The notes below the pieces were generated by a model. The model was not told where the DNA came from, searched no databases, and worked only from the letters and a program-made list of their open reading frames with translations. The position numbers and the translations under genes were made by a program. Shown piece by piece: positions 54,276-63,044 of a stretch of DNA of 64,000 nt; within the stretch, counting starts at the first letter, position 1; every line of letters begins with the position of its first letter. This DNA is from Limnohabitans sp. MMS-10A-192 (GTDB lineage Bacteria > Pseudomonadota > Gammaproteobacteria > Burkholderiales > Burkholderiaceae_C): assembly GCF_003063335.1 (NCBI RefSeq), contig NZ_NERX01000002.1, positions 310,001 to 374,000 of the forward strand. Direction: 5' to 3'.

Positions 54276-55928
54276 ATGAAAAGCCTTTCTCAAAAACAGC
54301 CTTGGCACCCTACCGCCTTGTTGATGGTGCTGGCCGTCTGGCTGACCACAGCGGGCAATTTGCCCTTGTGGCTGAAGGTGTGGCAGTTGCCCGAAACCCA
54401 GGGCTTCAAGGCGCTGACCACGGTGGGCAGCTTGATGTTGATTTTGCTGAGCATGGTCAGCTGGCTGTTGTTGTTTTTGGTTTGGCCCAAGTGGCTCAAG
54501 CCGGCGGGCCTGGTGTTCATGGCGGTGGTGACTTCGAGCAGCTATTTCATGCTGACCTACAACGTGGTGATCGACCCCAGCATGATCGCCAACGTGGTCC
54601 AAACCGATGTGCGGGAAGTGCGTGATTTGTTGTCCTGGCGCATGCTGGCCGCTTTGCTTTTGGGCGTGGTCTTGCCCGGCATCTGGTGGTGGCGCCAGCC
54701 CGTGCGGCAGGTCAAAGCCAAGCCTTTGTTGTTGCGCCAGTTGGGGCTGTTTGTGCTGGCTTGGCTCATGATGTTTGTTTTTGTGTGGGCATCGTTCCAA
54801 GACTTGGCCTCGCTGATGCGCAACCACACCACCTTGCGTTACATGGCCAACCCTTTCAACAGCCTGTACGCGGTGGTGCGTTTGTCGGTGGGCCAGGCGT
54901 CGCAAGCGGCCAAGCCGCTGCTGCCGATCGGTGAAGACGCCAAGCTCCTGTCAGCGCCCGCTTCAGAGAAAGAAGCCCCCTTGATCGTGCTGGTGGTGGG
55001 TGAGACCGTGCGCGCCGCCAATTTCGGTTTGTCCGGGTATGCACGCCAGACCACGCCGCAGTTGAACCAGCTCAAGGCGCAGGGCGATCTGGTGTATTTT
55101 TCGGACGTCAGCTCTTGCGGCACCAGCACCCAAACTTCGCTGCCCTGCATGTTTTCGCACTTGGGCAAGACCGCGTATGAAAACAGCGACCAGCCTTACG
55201 AGGGTTTGCTCGATGTCTTGCAGCGGGCTGGCCTGGCGGTGTTGTGGATCGACAACCAGTCCGGTTGCAAGGGGGTCTGCAGCCGCATTGCCCGGTTCGA
55301 GACGCAGGCCCTGAAGGTGCCCCATCTGTGCCAGGACGGCGAATGCTTTGATGAAGTCATGCTGCAAGAGCTGCCCAAGCAGCTGGCCTTGCTCGACCCG
55401 GTCAAGCGCGCCAAGGGCACGGTGGTGGTCTTGCACCAGATGGGCAGCCACGGCCCGGCTTATTACAAGCGCTCGCCCGAAGCCCTCAAGCAGTTCAAGC
55501 CCGAATGCAAGAGCAGTGCGCTGCAAAACTGCCCGGTCGATCAGATCGTCAATGGCTACGACAACTCGGTGCTGTATGCCGACCATTTCGTTTCGCAAAC
55601 CGTCAAATGGCTGCAGGCCCAGCCCCGCCCTACGGCCTTGATGTATTTGTCGGACCATGGCGAGTCGCTGGGCGAGAAGGGCCTGTACCTGCACGGCATG
55701 CCTTACCGCATGGCCCCGCGAGAGCAGACTCATGTGCCCATGCTGGCCTGGGTGTCCAAACCCATGCAGCAGCAGCGCGGCTGGCGCATGGCCTGTTTGC
55801 AGGCCCAGGCGGACAAGCCCTGGTCGCACGACAACCTGTTTCACTCGATGCTGGACCTGAGCCAAGTGGGCACCAACCTGGCCAAACCCGAGCTGAACAT
55901 CTTCGCCGCCTGCGCGGCTGCCCGTTGA
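54276..55928 (+). CDS. eptA: Phosphoethanolamine-lipid A transferase
   Basis: EptA adds phosphoethanolamine to lipid A phosphates, which lowers affinity for cationic peptides such as polymyxin. The 550-residue protein has five membrane helices in its first 200 residues, then an alkaline-phosphatase-fold periplasmic domain. Active-site features are GETVRAANFGLSGY (zinc ligand Glu243), catalytic Thr283 in SSCGTSTQTSLPCMF, HQMGSHGPAYYKR and LSDHGESLGE. The same enzyme class includes chromosomal EptA and mobile MCR. Its setting next to a PAP2 gene in a core region suggests an intrinsic gene, not an acquired one. Confidence 0.95.
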   Translation: MKSLSQKQPWHPTALLMVLAVWLTTAGNLPLWLKVWQLPETQGFKALTTVGSLMLILLSMVSWLLLFLVWPKWLKPAGLVFMAVVTSSSYFMLTYNVVIDPSMIANVVQTDVREVRDLLSWRMLAALLLGVVLPGIWWWRQPVRQVKAKPLLLRQLGLFVLAWLMMFVFVWASFQDLASLMRNHTTLRYMANPFNSLYAVVRLSVGQASQAAKPLLPIGEDAKLLSAPASEKEAPLIVLVVGETVRAANFGLSGYARQTTPQLNQLKAQGDLVYFSDVSSCGTSTQTSLPCMFSHLGKTAYENSDQPYEGLLDVLQRAGLAVLWIDNQSGCKGVCSRIARFETQALKVPHLCQDGECFDEVMLQELPKQLALLDPVKRAKGTVVVLHQMGSHGPAYYKRSPEALKQFKPECKSSALQNCPVDQIVNGYDNSVLYADHFVSQTVKWLQAQPRPTALMYLSDHGESLGEKGLYLHGMPYRMAPREQTHVPMLAWVSKPMQQQRGWRMACLQAQADKPWSHDNLFHSMLDLSQVGTNLAKPELNIFAACAAAR

Positions 55929-55992
55929 GCGGCAAGCCCATCCGAAATTAGGGACAATAGGGGATTGGTTTACCCCTTGCCCTATTTGACCC

Positions 55993-56499
55993 ATGGCCCT
56001 GCTCCCCATCCTTTGCTATCCCGACCCCCGCCTGCACAAGGTGGCCCAGCCCGTGGCTGCGGTGGACGACCGTCTGCGCGCCTTGATCGACGACATGCTG
56101 GAGACCATGTACGACGCCAATGGCATCGGTCTGGCCGCCACGCAAATCGATGTGCACCAGCGCTTGGTGGTGATCGACACCTCGGAAGAGCGCAACCAGC
56201 CTCTGGTGCTGATCAACCCCGAGATCACCTGGATGAGCGACGAGCGCGTCAAGGGCGACGAAGGCTGCCTGTCGGTGCCCGGCATTTACGACGGCGTGGA
56301 ACGCGCCACCGCCGTCAAGGTCACCGCCTTGGACCGCGATGGCCAAACGCAAAACATCGAAGCCGAGGGCCTCTTGGCCATCTGCATCCAGCACGAGCTG
56401 GACCACCTCAAGGGCAAGGTGTTTGTGGAATACCTCTCGCCCCTCAAGCAAGGCCGCATCAAGACCAAGATGGTCAAAGCTCAAAAAGCCGAGCGCTGA
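55993..56499 (+). CDS. def: Peptide deformylase
   Basis: A metal-dependent hydrolase that removes the formyl group from nascent proteins. The 168-residue protein carries GIGLAATQ at residues 44-51, EGCLSVP at 90-96 with the metal-binding Cys92, and HELDH at 134-138. Everything is canonical. fmt follows 6 bases later, the standard def-fmt pair. Confidence 0.98.
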   Translation: MALLPILCYPDPRLHKVAQPVAAVDDRLRALIDDMLETMYDANGIGLAATQIDVHQRLVVIDTSEERNQPLVLINPEITWMSDERVKGDEGCLSVPGIYDGVERATAVKVTALDRDGQTQNIEAEGLLAICIQHELDHLKGKVFVEYLSPLKQGRIKTKMVKAQKAER

Positions 56500-56505
56500 C
56501 CCGGT

Positions 56506-57471
56506 ATGCGTTTGATTTTTGCGGGCACGCCCGAATTTGCCCAAGTGGCCATGGCGGCCCTGCACGCGGCAGGCCACGATATCGTGTTGGTGCTGACCCA
56601 GCCTGACCGGCCTGCCGGGCGTGGCATGAAGCTGCAGCCCTCGCCCGTCAAGCAATGGGCTTTGGACCACGCCGTGCCGGTGGCCCAGCCGCGCAGTTTG
56701 CGCCTCGACGGCAAATACCCCGAAGACGCGGCTGCGGCCCGTCAGACCCTGCTGGACGCCCAAGCCGACGCCATGATCGTGGCCGCTTATGGCTTGATCC
56801 TGCCGCAGTGGACCTTGGATTTGCCCCCGCGTGGTTGTTTGAACATCCATGCCTCGCTTTTGCCGCGCTGGCGCGGTGCGGCGCCCATCCACCGCGCCAT
56901 CGAAGCCGGTGATGCGCAGACCGGCATCACCATCATGCAGATGGACGCGGGCCTGGACACCGGCGACATGCTGCTGGTGCGCAAGGAGGCCATCTTGCCT
57001 ACCGACACCACCGCCGTGCTGCACGACCGCTTGGCCAATTTGGGCGGGCAGGCCATCGTGCAGGCGCTGGCCGACATCGACCAGCTGCCACGCGTGCCGC
57101 AGCCTGCCGAGGGCGTGAACTACGCGCACAAGATCGAGAAAGCCGAAGCCGCGCTGGATTGGGCTTTGCCCGCCGAGGTGCTGGCGCGCCGCATTCGGGC
57201 GTTTGACCCCTTCCCCGGCATGACCGTGCCTTTGACGACCGCTGGCGGCACCGAAACCCTCAAGCTTTGGCAGGCCGTGGCCGAGCCTTTGCAGACGGCG
57301 GCCGAGCCCGGCACCGTGGTGCAAGCCGATGCGCAGGGCGTACGTGTGGCCTGTGGCCAAGGCCAGTTGTGCCTCACGCAGTTGCAGCGCCCGGGTGGCA
57401 AGCGCCTGAGCGCGGCCGACTTTTTGCGCGGTTGCCCGCTGCAAGTGGGTCAGCGTCTGGTGGTGGCCTGA
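56506..57471 (+). CDS. fmt: Methionyl-tRNA formyltransferase
   Basis: It formylates initiator Met-tRNA using 10-formyl-tetrahydrofolate. The 321-residue protein shows [15 protein letters not shown], the catalytic region [20 protein letters not shown] and the C-terminal OB-like domain. It overlaps azlC by 1 base (TGATG), so translation may be coupled. Confidence 0.98.
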   Translation: MRLIFAGTPEFAQVAMAALHAAGHDIVLVLTQPDRPAGRGMKLQPSPVKQWALDHAVPVAQPRSLRLDGKYPEDAAAARQTLLDAQADAMIVAAYGLILPQWTLDLPPRGCLNIHASLLPRWRGAAPIHRAIEAGDAQTGITIMQMDAGLDTGDMLLVRKEAILPTDTTAVLHDRLANLGGQAIVQALADIDQLPRVPQPAEGVNYAHKIEKAEAALDWALPAEVLARRIRAFDPFPGMTVPLTTAGGTETLKLWQAVAEPLQTAAEPGTVVQADAQGVRVACGQGQLCLTQLQRPGGKRLSAADFLRGCPLQVGQRLVVA

Positions 57472-58202
57472 TGTTTTTCATCTCGCGCTTGAACCGGCAT
57501 CCGGCTTTTGTGCAGGGCATGCGCGAGGTGTCGCCGCAGTCGCCCGGCATTGCCGCCTGGGGCCTGATGACCGGCGTGGCCATGGTCAAGTCGGGCATGA
57601 GCGTGTTCGAGGCCAGCGCCATGACGCTGCTGGTGTTTGCGGGCAGCTCGCAGCTGGCGGCGATCCCGCTCATCGTGGCGGGTGCGCCCGCTTGGGTGAT
57701 CTTGGCCACCGGCTTTTGCGTGAACCTGCGCTTTGTGGTGTTCAGCCTGCACTTGCGGGCTTTCCTGATCCATTTGCCGCGTTGGCAGCGGATGCTGCAT
57801 GGCTACCTGACCGCCGACATCAGCTATGTGCTGTTCGCCCGCAAATACGCCCACCCGGCCGAGACCGCCGAGGGGCGTTTGGAGCAAGAGGCGTATTTGG
57901 CGGGCAATGATTTCCTCAATTGGCTGTCCTGGATCGTGGCCAGTTTTGCGGGTGTGGCGCTGGCCAACCTGATTCCAACGGCTTGGGGCTTGGGTTTTGC
58001 AGGCATTTTGTGTTTGCTGGGCATCCAGTGCTCGCTGGCCAGCTCGCGCATGCGCATGCTCTCGGCGGCTGTGGCCGGGGCTGCTGCGGTGGTGGCCTAC
58101 AGCCTGCCGCTCAAGCTCAACATCGTGGTGGCGATCGCTGTGGCGGTGATTTTGTGCCTGACGGTTGAGAAAATCCGTCCTGCTTCAGGAGCTGCTGCAT
58201 GA
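57471..58202 (+). CDS. azlC: Branched-chain amino-acid exporter subunit AzlC
   Basis: The larger subunit of the AzlCD exporter, 243 residues. Membrane segments include GIAAWGLMTGVAMVKSGMSV and MTLLVFAGSSQLAAIPLIVAG, the AzlC signature. The ATG at 57471 overlaps the fmt stop by 1 base. azlD starts within its stop (ATGA overlap), confirming the pair. Confidence 0.9.
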   Translation: MFFISRLNRHPAFVQGMREVSPQSPGIAAWGLMTGVAMVKSGMSVFEASAMTLLVFAGSSQLAAIPLIVAGAPAWVILATGFCVNLRFVVFSLHLRAFLIHLPRWQRMLHGYLTADISYVLFARKYAHPAETAEGRLEQEAYLAGNDFLNWLSWIVASFAGVALANLIPTAWGLGFAGILCLLGIQCSLASSRMRMLSAAVAGAAAVVAYSLPLKLNIVVAIAVAVILCLTVEKIRPASGAAA

Positions 58203-58534
58203 ACGGTACCGATCTCTGGACTCTGGCGGTCATCGTGGGGCTGGCCCTGGTGACGGTGCTCACGCGCAGTTTCTTTTTCATCTCCAGCAAAAGCTGGCAG
58301 TTGCCCCATTGGGCGCAGCGCGGCCTGCAATACGCGCCCATAGCGGCCTTGTCGGCCGTGGTGGTGCCCGAAATCATCACCGTGCAGGGCACGCTCATCA
58401 GCACTTGGCAAGACGCCCGCCTGTTTGCTGCCGCCATGGGCGCTGGCGTGTACTTCTGGCGGCGTGATGTGCTGCTGACCATTGTGGCGGGCATGGCCGT
58501 CTATCTGCCTTTGCATCTGGGCCTGGGCTGGTAG
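58199..58534 (+). CDS. azlD: Branched-chain amino-acid exporter subunit AzlD
   Basis: The small membrane partner of AzlC, 111 residues with about three hydrophobic segments. The conserved start is GLALVTVLTRSFFFI and LQYAPIAALSAVVVPEI follows. It overlaps azlC by 4 bases. Confidence 0.9.
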   Translation: MNGTDLWTLAVIVGLALVTVLTRSFFFISSKSWQLPHWAQRGLQYAPIAALSAVVVPEIITVQGTLISTWQDARLFAAAMGAGVYFWRRDVLLTIVAGMAVYLPLHLGLGW

Positions 58535-58633
58535 CACGGATTGTTTCGGTGACGTTCTGATGGCTTTGTCAGCCGGCGTCAGATGTGCCTTTTAAAATGA
58601 GAACAGTTTTCTCGATACAGGACCTGTCTTCCT

Positions 58634-59827
58634 ATGAACGTCATCCGTTTCTCTGATCTGTGCGCCAGCGGCCAAGCTGCAGGCCAACGTGTTTTCATCC
58701 GTGCCGACCTCAACGTGCCGCAAGCCGACGACGGCAGCATCACCGAAGACACCCGCGTGCGCGCCAGCGTGCCCTGCATCCAGATGGCCTTGGCCGCCGG
58801 TGCCGCCGTCATGGTGACCAGCCATTTGGGTCGCCCTACCGAAGGTGAGTTCAAGCCCGAAGACTCGCTGGCCCCCGTGGCCAAGCGCTTGGGCGAGTTG
58901 CTCGGTCGCGATGTGCCGCTGGTCGCCAATTGGGTGGAAGGTGTGACGGTGGCTCCCGGTCAGGTGGTCTTGCTGGAGAACTGCCGCGTCAACAAAGGCG
59001 AGAAAAAGAACAACGAAGAGCTGGCCCGCAAGATGGCCCAGCTGTGCGACATCTACGTGAACGACGCCTTTGGCACCGCTCACCGCGCCGAGGGCACGAC
59101 GTATGGCATCGCCCAGTTTGCGCCCATCGCCTGCGCTGGCCCCTTGCTGGCCGCCGAGATCGACGCGATCAGCAAGGCCTTGGCCGCGCCGAAGCGCCCT
59201 TTGGCGGCCATCGTGGCGGGCTCCAAGGTCTCGACCAAACTGACCATCTTGAAGAGCCTGGCCCAGAACGTGGACCAGCTCATCGTGGGCGGCGGCATTG
59301 CCAACACCTTCATGCTGGCCGCAGGCCTGAAGATCGGCAAAAGCCTGGCCGAAGCCGACTTGGTGGGCGAAGCCCAAGCCGTGATCGAGGCCATGAAGGC
59401 CCGTGGCGCCGAAGTGCCGATCCCGACCGATGTGGTGACGGCCAAGACCTTCGCGGCCGACGCGGTGGCTACCGTGAAAAAAGCCACGGACGTGGCCGAT
59501 GACGACATGATCCTGGACATCGGCCCCGAGACCGCCGCCAAGCTGGCCGCCCAGCTCAAGCAAGCCGGCACCATCGTCTGGAACGGCCCGGTGGGCGTGT
59601 TCGAGTTCGACCAGTTTGCCAACGGCACCAAAGTCATCGCTCAGGCGATCGCCGAGTCCAGCGCCTTCAGCATTGCGGGTGGCGGCGACACACTGGCTGC
59701 GATTGCCAAGTACGGCATCGAAGATCAAGTGGGCTACATCTCGACGGGCGGCGGCGCATTCCTCGAAATCCTGGAAGGCAAGACTTTGCCTGCGTTTGAA
59801 ATCCTGATGAAGCGCGCAGCTGCTTGA
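58634..59827 (+). CDS. pgk: Phosphoglycerate kinase
   Basis: A glycolytic kinase transferring phosphate from 1,3-bisphosphoglycerate to ADP. The 397-residue protein starts [14 protein letters not shown], has [12 protein letters not shown] near residue 18 and the nucleotide region [15 protein letters not shown], then GGGDTLAAI. Length and ends are standard. It is transcribed toward a spacer with REP-like and tandem repeats; pyk and fba lie downstream on the same strand. Confidence 0.98.
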   Translation: MNVIRFSDLCASGQAAGQRVFIRADLNVPQADDGSITEDTRVRASVPCIQMALAAGAAVMVTSHLGRPTEGEFKPEDSLAPVAKRLGELLGRDVPLVANWVEGVTVAPGQVVLLENCRVNKGEKKNNEELARKMAQLCDIYVNDAFGTAHRAEGTTYGIAQFAPIACAGPLLAAEIDAISKALAAPKRPLAAIVAGSKVSTKLTILKSLAQNVDQLIVGGGIANTFMLAAGLKIGKSLAEADLVGEAQAVIEAMKARGAEVPIPTDVVTAKTFAADAVATVKKATDVADDDMILDIGPETAAKLAAQLKQAGTIVWNGPVGVFEFDQFANGTKVIAQAIAESSAFSIAGGGDTLAAIAKYGIEDQVGYISTGGGAFLEILEGKTLPAFEILMKRAAA

Positions 59828-59845
59828 TCAGCGGCCTTGGCAGGC

Positions 59846-59875
59846 ATGGATCCCGGCTCGGAGGCCGGGATGACA
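59846..59875. repeat. REP-like palindrome, copy 6
   Basis: ATGGATCCCGGC and GCCGGGATGACA arms around TCGGAG, 19 bases after the pgk stop. It belongs to the same family as the copies at 4.1, 15.8 and 17.6 kb. Confidence 0.75.
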
Positions 59876-59895
59876 GATGCGTGGAAGGGATGAAA

Positions 59896-59995
59896 GAGGG
59901 CGAGACTGGGACGACAGACGCCAGGCTAGGACGATAGAGGCGAGGTCGGGATGACAGAGGCAAGGTCGGGATGACAGAGGCAAGATCGGGGCGAT
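59896..59995. repeat. Degenerate 20-base tandem repeat, about five units
   Basis: Units 59937-59956 and 59957-59976 differ at one base (GAGGCGAGGTCGGGATGACA versus GAGGCAAGGTCGGGATGACA); flanking units at 59896-59916 (21 bases), 59917-59936 and 59977-59995 are more diverged. The unit ends in GGGATGACA, which equals the right arm of the REP-like palindrome, so it looks like amplified palindrome arm. Confidence 0.75.
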
Positions 59996-60006
59996 CCCAG
60001 CGCTTT

Positions 60007-60034
60007 GTCACCCCGGGCGAAGACCCGGGGTCCA
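60007..60034. repeat. REP-like palindrome, copy 7
   Basis: GTCACCCCGGGC-GAAGA-CCCGGGGTCCA, a complete copy in the pgk to desaturase spacer, 131 bases beyond the end of copy 6. Confidence 0.8.
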
Positions 60035-60070
60035 TGCCAGTTGCCCCCACCTTGTAGGTCTTGCCCCAAT

Positions 60071-60100
60071 AAAAAAACCCCGCATTGCGGGGTTTTTATT
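60071..60100. terminator. Bidirectional intrinsic terminator between pgk and a desaturase gene
   Basis: CCCCGC (60078-60083) and GCGGGG (60087-60092) form a hairpin flanked by seven A on the left and five T on the right. It can stop transcription from pgk rightward and from the convergent desaturase gene leftward. Confidence 0.9.
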
Positions 60101-60119
60101 GTCGGAGCCGAAGCCCTGA

Positions 60120-61235
60120 TCAGGCCTGCGCCGCAGGTGGCAAGTTGCCGCGCACCGGGCTGGTCATATTGCCCTTGAAGTCTGTCCAGCACTCGCGGGT
60201 GAAGTCGTACATCTTGCAGTTTTTGGCAGTCTCGAAGTACCACTTCCACGAGAAGGGCTGCACGATGATGCGGCCGGGCAGCATTTCTTCGAGCTTGGCC
60301 TGGGCTTTCTTCAGGCGGTACAGGGGCACGCTCATGTCCACGTGGTGGGCGGTGTGCTCCATGATGTGGTGCATCAGCGCGCCGATGTTGAAGGGGAAGG
60401 TCAGGTGCACCGTGGTCGACACAAAGGGCGCGGCCTTGGTCCAGGCGGCCTTGTTGTCATGCCAGGAGACCTTGACGTGGGTGTGGTGCACATAGACCAC
60501 GAAGCCGATCATGCTGTTCCAAAAGAAAAAGGGCACGGCAAAACCCAGCAGCAGGGACAACCACACCGACTGGCCTGTGCCGATGGCTGCGCCGGCGATC
60601 ACGGCGATCCAGAGGGCGGCAAACACGGTGACCAGCATGCTGTCCTTGAAGAAGATCGGACGGCGTGTGGGCATGTGCGTTTTGTTGGGGAAGAACTCGC
60701 GTTTCCACCAGATCTCGATCATGTAATACAGGCCAGGTGCCCAGCCGCTGCGGTAAGCGCGCTCCAGCAGCTTTTGCAGGGGGTTCAGTGCTTCAAACTC
60801 GGTGGCCGTCAGGGGCGTCCAGACAAAGTCCACGCCCTTGAGGTTGGTGTAACCGTGGTGCACCACGTTGTGGCCGGTGTCCCACAGGCTGTAGGGCGTG
60901 AGCGATGGCAAGAACGCGATGCGGCCCAGCACCTTGTTGAGCTCGCGGTGCGGCGTCAGGCTTTGGTGGCAAGCGTCGTGGCCAATGATGAACAGGCGCC
61001 CGATCACGAAACCAGCGGCCAGACCGCACAGCAGCTTGGCCCAGACGGCGTCAAAGGCGATGGTGCCGGCGATCAGGGCAAAGAAAACGGCGTAGTCCAC
61101 GATCAACAGAACGAAGGCCAGAAACGTGGTGCGCTCGGACAGGGGAATCAGCCACTCGCGGATGATTTTGCGGTGTGGCAGGGGCTGATCCAAGGGGATC
61201 GGTTGGGAGGAGTGCTGTGTGTTGCTTGCGGTCAT
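60120..61235 (-). CDS. Membrane fatty-acid desaturase (DesA/acyl-lipid type)
   Basis: A 371-residue di-iron membrane desaturase. The histidine boxes are HDACH (residues 86-90), HNVVHH (122-127) and HTAHH (294-298), with membrane segments near residues 35-80 and 200-255. The box spacing suits acyl-lipid desaturases of the omega-3/delta-12 group. It is divergent from pyk over 222 bases, a gap large enough for independent, perhaps cold-responsive control. Confidence 0.88.
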   Translation of the reverse strand: MTASNTQHSSQPIPLDQPLPHRKIIREWLIPLSERTTFLAFVLLIVDYAVFFALIAGTIAFDAVWAKLLCGLAAGFVIGRLFIIGHDACHQSLTPHRELNKVLGRIAFLPSLTPYSLWDTGHNVVHHGYTNLKGVDFVWTPLTATEFEALNPLQKLLERAYRSGWAPGLYYMIEIWWKREFFPNKTHMPTRRPIFFKDSMLVTVFAALWIAVIAGAAIGTGQSVWLSLLLGFAVPFFFWNSMIGFVVYVHHTHVKVSWHDNKAAWTKAAPFVSTTVHLTFPFNIGALMHHIMEHTAHHVDMSVPLYRLKKAQAKLEEMLPGRIIVQPFSWKWYFETAKNCKMYDFTRECWTDFKGNMTSPVRGNLPPAAQA

Positions 61236-61457
61236 GACGCTCGATCAGGGTATTTCGCTACCCCCGAGTTTAGTCGTTAGGGGTTTTCCTTGGGCTGACA
61301 AGGATCAAAGCTAAAAGCCTGAATTTGCGAAATTTGAATATTTCAGAGCTCATTTTCAAGACCTGTCAGTGCGCGTCCCTGTGGGCCGTGCCGAAAGAAC
61401 CGGGCATGTAACCGATTCCATGTGAAAATTGAAACCAAGTTACAAGGAGACCCCTGC

Positions 61458-62891
61458 ATGTCGCGTCGCGCCACCAAAATCGTTGCCACCTTAGGCCCTG
61501 CTTCCAGCGATCCCGCCCTGCTCGAAGCCATGATCCGCGCCGGCGTGAATGTGGTCCGGCTCAATTTCAGCCACGGCAAGGCGCAAGACCATGTGGACCG
61601 CGCCCGCTTGGTGCGCGAAGCCTCGCAACGGGCTGGCCGCGAAGTGGCCATCATGGCCGACCTGCAGGGCCCCAAGATCCGCGTGGGCAAGTTTGCCGAG
61701 GGCAAGGTCATGCTCGAGCCAGGCGCCGCCTTTGTGCTGGACGCCTCGCGCACCGAGCCGGGTGATATCCACGGCGTGGGCCTGGACTACAAAGAGTTGC
61801 CCCGCGATGTGAAAGCCGGTGACGTGCTCTTGCTCAACGACGGCCTGATCGTGCTCAATGTGGTTGCCGTCAAAGGCGAGCAGGTGCACACCACCGTCAA
61901 ACTCGGCGGCGAGCTGTCCAACAACAAAGGCATCAACAAGCAAGGCGGCGGCCTGACGGCACCGGCCTTGACCGCCAAGGACATGGACGACATCAAGACC
62001 GCCATGAGCCTGCAGGCCGACTACGTTGCGGTGAGCTTCCCGAAAAACGCTACCGACATGGAAATGGCCCGCCAACTGTGCAATGTGGCGGGTGCCGAAT
62101 ACGGTCACAAGCCCGGCCTGATCGCCAAAATCGAGCGTGCCGAAGCCATTCCGCACCTGGAAGCCATCCTGATGGCCAGCGACGGCATCATGGTCGCCCG
62201 GGGTGACTTGGCCGTCGAAGTGGGCAACGCCGCCGTGCCCGCCTTGCAAAAACGCATGATCAAGCTGGCCAAGGTGCATGACAAAGTCGTCATCACCGCT
62301 ACCCAGATGATGGAAAGCATGATCACCAACCCCGTGCCCACCCGTGCCGAGGTGTCGGACGTGGCCAACGCCGTGCTGGATGGCACCGATGCCGTGATGC
62401 TGAGCGCCGAAACCGCTGCCGGCAAATACCCGCTGGAAACTGTGGAAGAAATGGCCAAGATCTGCCTGGCCGCCGAAGGCGCTGAAGACGTGGAGATCGA
62501 CGCCGACTTCAGGGGCCAGACCTTCAGCCGCATCGACCAGTCGATCGCCATGGGCGCGCTGTTCACCGCCAGCCACTTGGGCGCCAAGGCCATTGTGGCC
62601 CTGACCGAGTCGGGCTCTACCGCTTTGTGGATGAGCCGCCGCCGGGTGCACATCCCGATCTATGCGGTCACCACCAAGCTGTCCTCGCAGCGCAAGATGG
62701 CTTTGTTTCGCAACGTGCGCCCCTTGTTGATGGACACCAGCGCCGACCGCGATACGGCCTTGATGCAAACCGAGGGCTACCTCAAAAAGCGCAACATCGT
62801 GAGCACCGGCGATGTGTACGCCATCACCTGTGGCGAGCCCATGGGCTCGCCCGGCGGCACCAACATGCTCAAGATCTGCCGGGTGGGTTGA
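61458..62891 (+). CDS. pyk: Pyruvate kinase
   Basis: The last glycolytic kinase, 477 residues. Signatures include RATKIVATLGPASSDPALLE at the N-terminus, GVNVVRLNFSHG, MADLQGPKIRVGKF, PGLIAKIERAEAIPHLEAIL and the metal/K+ site region MVARGDLAVEVG. The ATG at 61458 with AAGGAG upstream is used; an upstream frame start at 61422 is less likely. fba follows 153 bases downstream. Confidence 0.98.
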   Translation: MSRRATKIVATLGPASSDPALLEAMIRAGVNVVRLNFSHGKAQDHVDRARLVREASQRAGREVAIMADLQGPKIRVGKFAEGKVMLEPGAAFVLDASRTEPGDIHGVGLDYKELPRDVKAGDVLLLNDGLIVLNVVAVKGEQVHTTVKLGGELSNNKGINKQGGGLTAPALTAKDMDDIKTAMSLQADYVAVSFPKNATDMEMARQLCNVAGAEYGHKPGLIAKIERAEAIPHLEAILMASDGIMVARGDLAVEVGNAAVPALQKRMIKLAKVHDKVVITATQMMESMITNPVPTRAEVSDVANAVLDGTDAVMLSAETAAGKYPLETVEEMAKICLAAEGAEDVEIDADFRGQTFSRIDQSIAMGALFTASHLGAKAIVALTESGSTALWMSRRRVHIPIYAVTTKLSSQRKMALFRNVRPLLMDTSADRDTALMQTEGYLKKRNIVSTGDVYAITCGEPMGSPGGTNMLKICRVG

Positions 62892-62988
62892 GCCCGATCC
62901 TGCTGCGGCCCACACAGGCCGCAGCCAGGCAGTCTGGGGTATTCAGTCCGCTGTCAGACCAGAACCTATAAAATTCAGCTCAGTTACA

Positions 62989-63008
62989 AGCCGGGTACAC
63001 GCCCGGCT
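62989..63008 (+). terminator. Hairpin in the pyk-fba spacer
   Basis: AGCCGGG (62989-62995) pairs with CCCGGCT (63002-63008) over a 6-base loop, followed by TTGCCCGATTTTT. It may be a leaky terminator of pyk or a leader structure of fba. The T-run begins 8 bases after the stem, so its strength is doubtful. Confidence 0.5.
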
Positions 63009-63044
63009 TTGCCCGATTTTTAAACTCTCTGGGAAATCACCACC

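Noticed and set aside
54276..55928. Acquired colistin-resistance gene of the mcr type
   Set aside because: The gene has the shared catalytic motifs, but its neighbourhood is chromosomal core, with no insertion sequence or plasmid features, and EptA is common in environmental betaproteobacteria.
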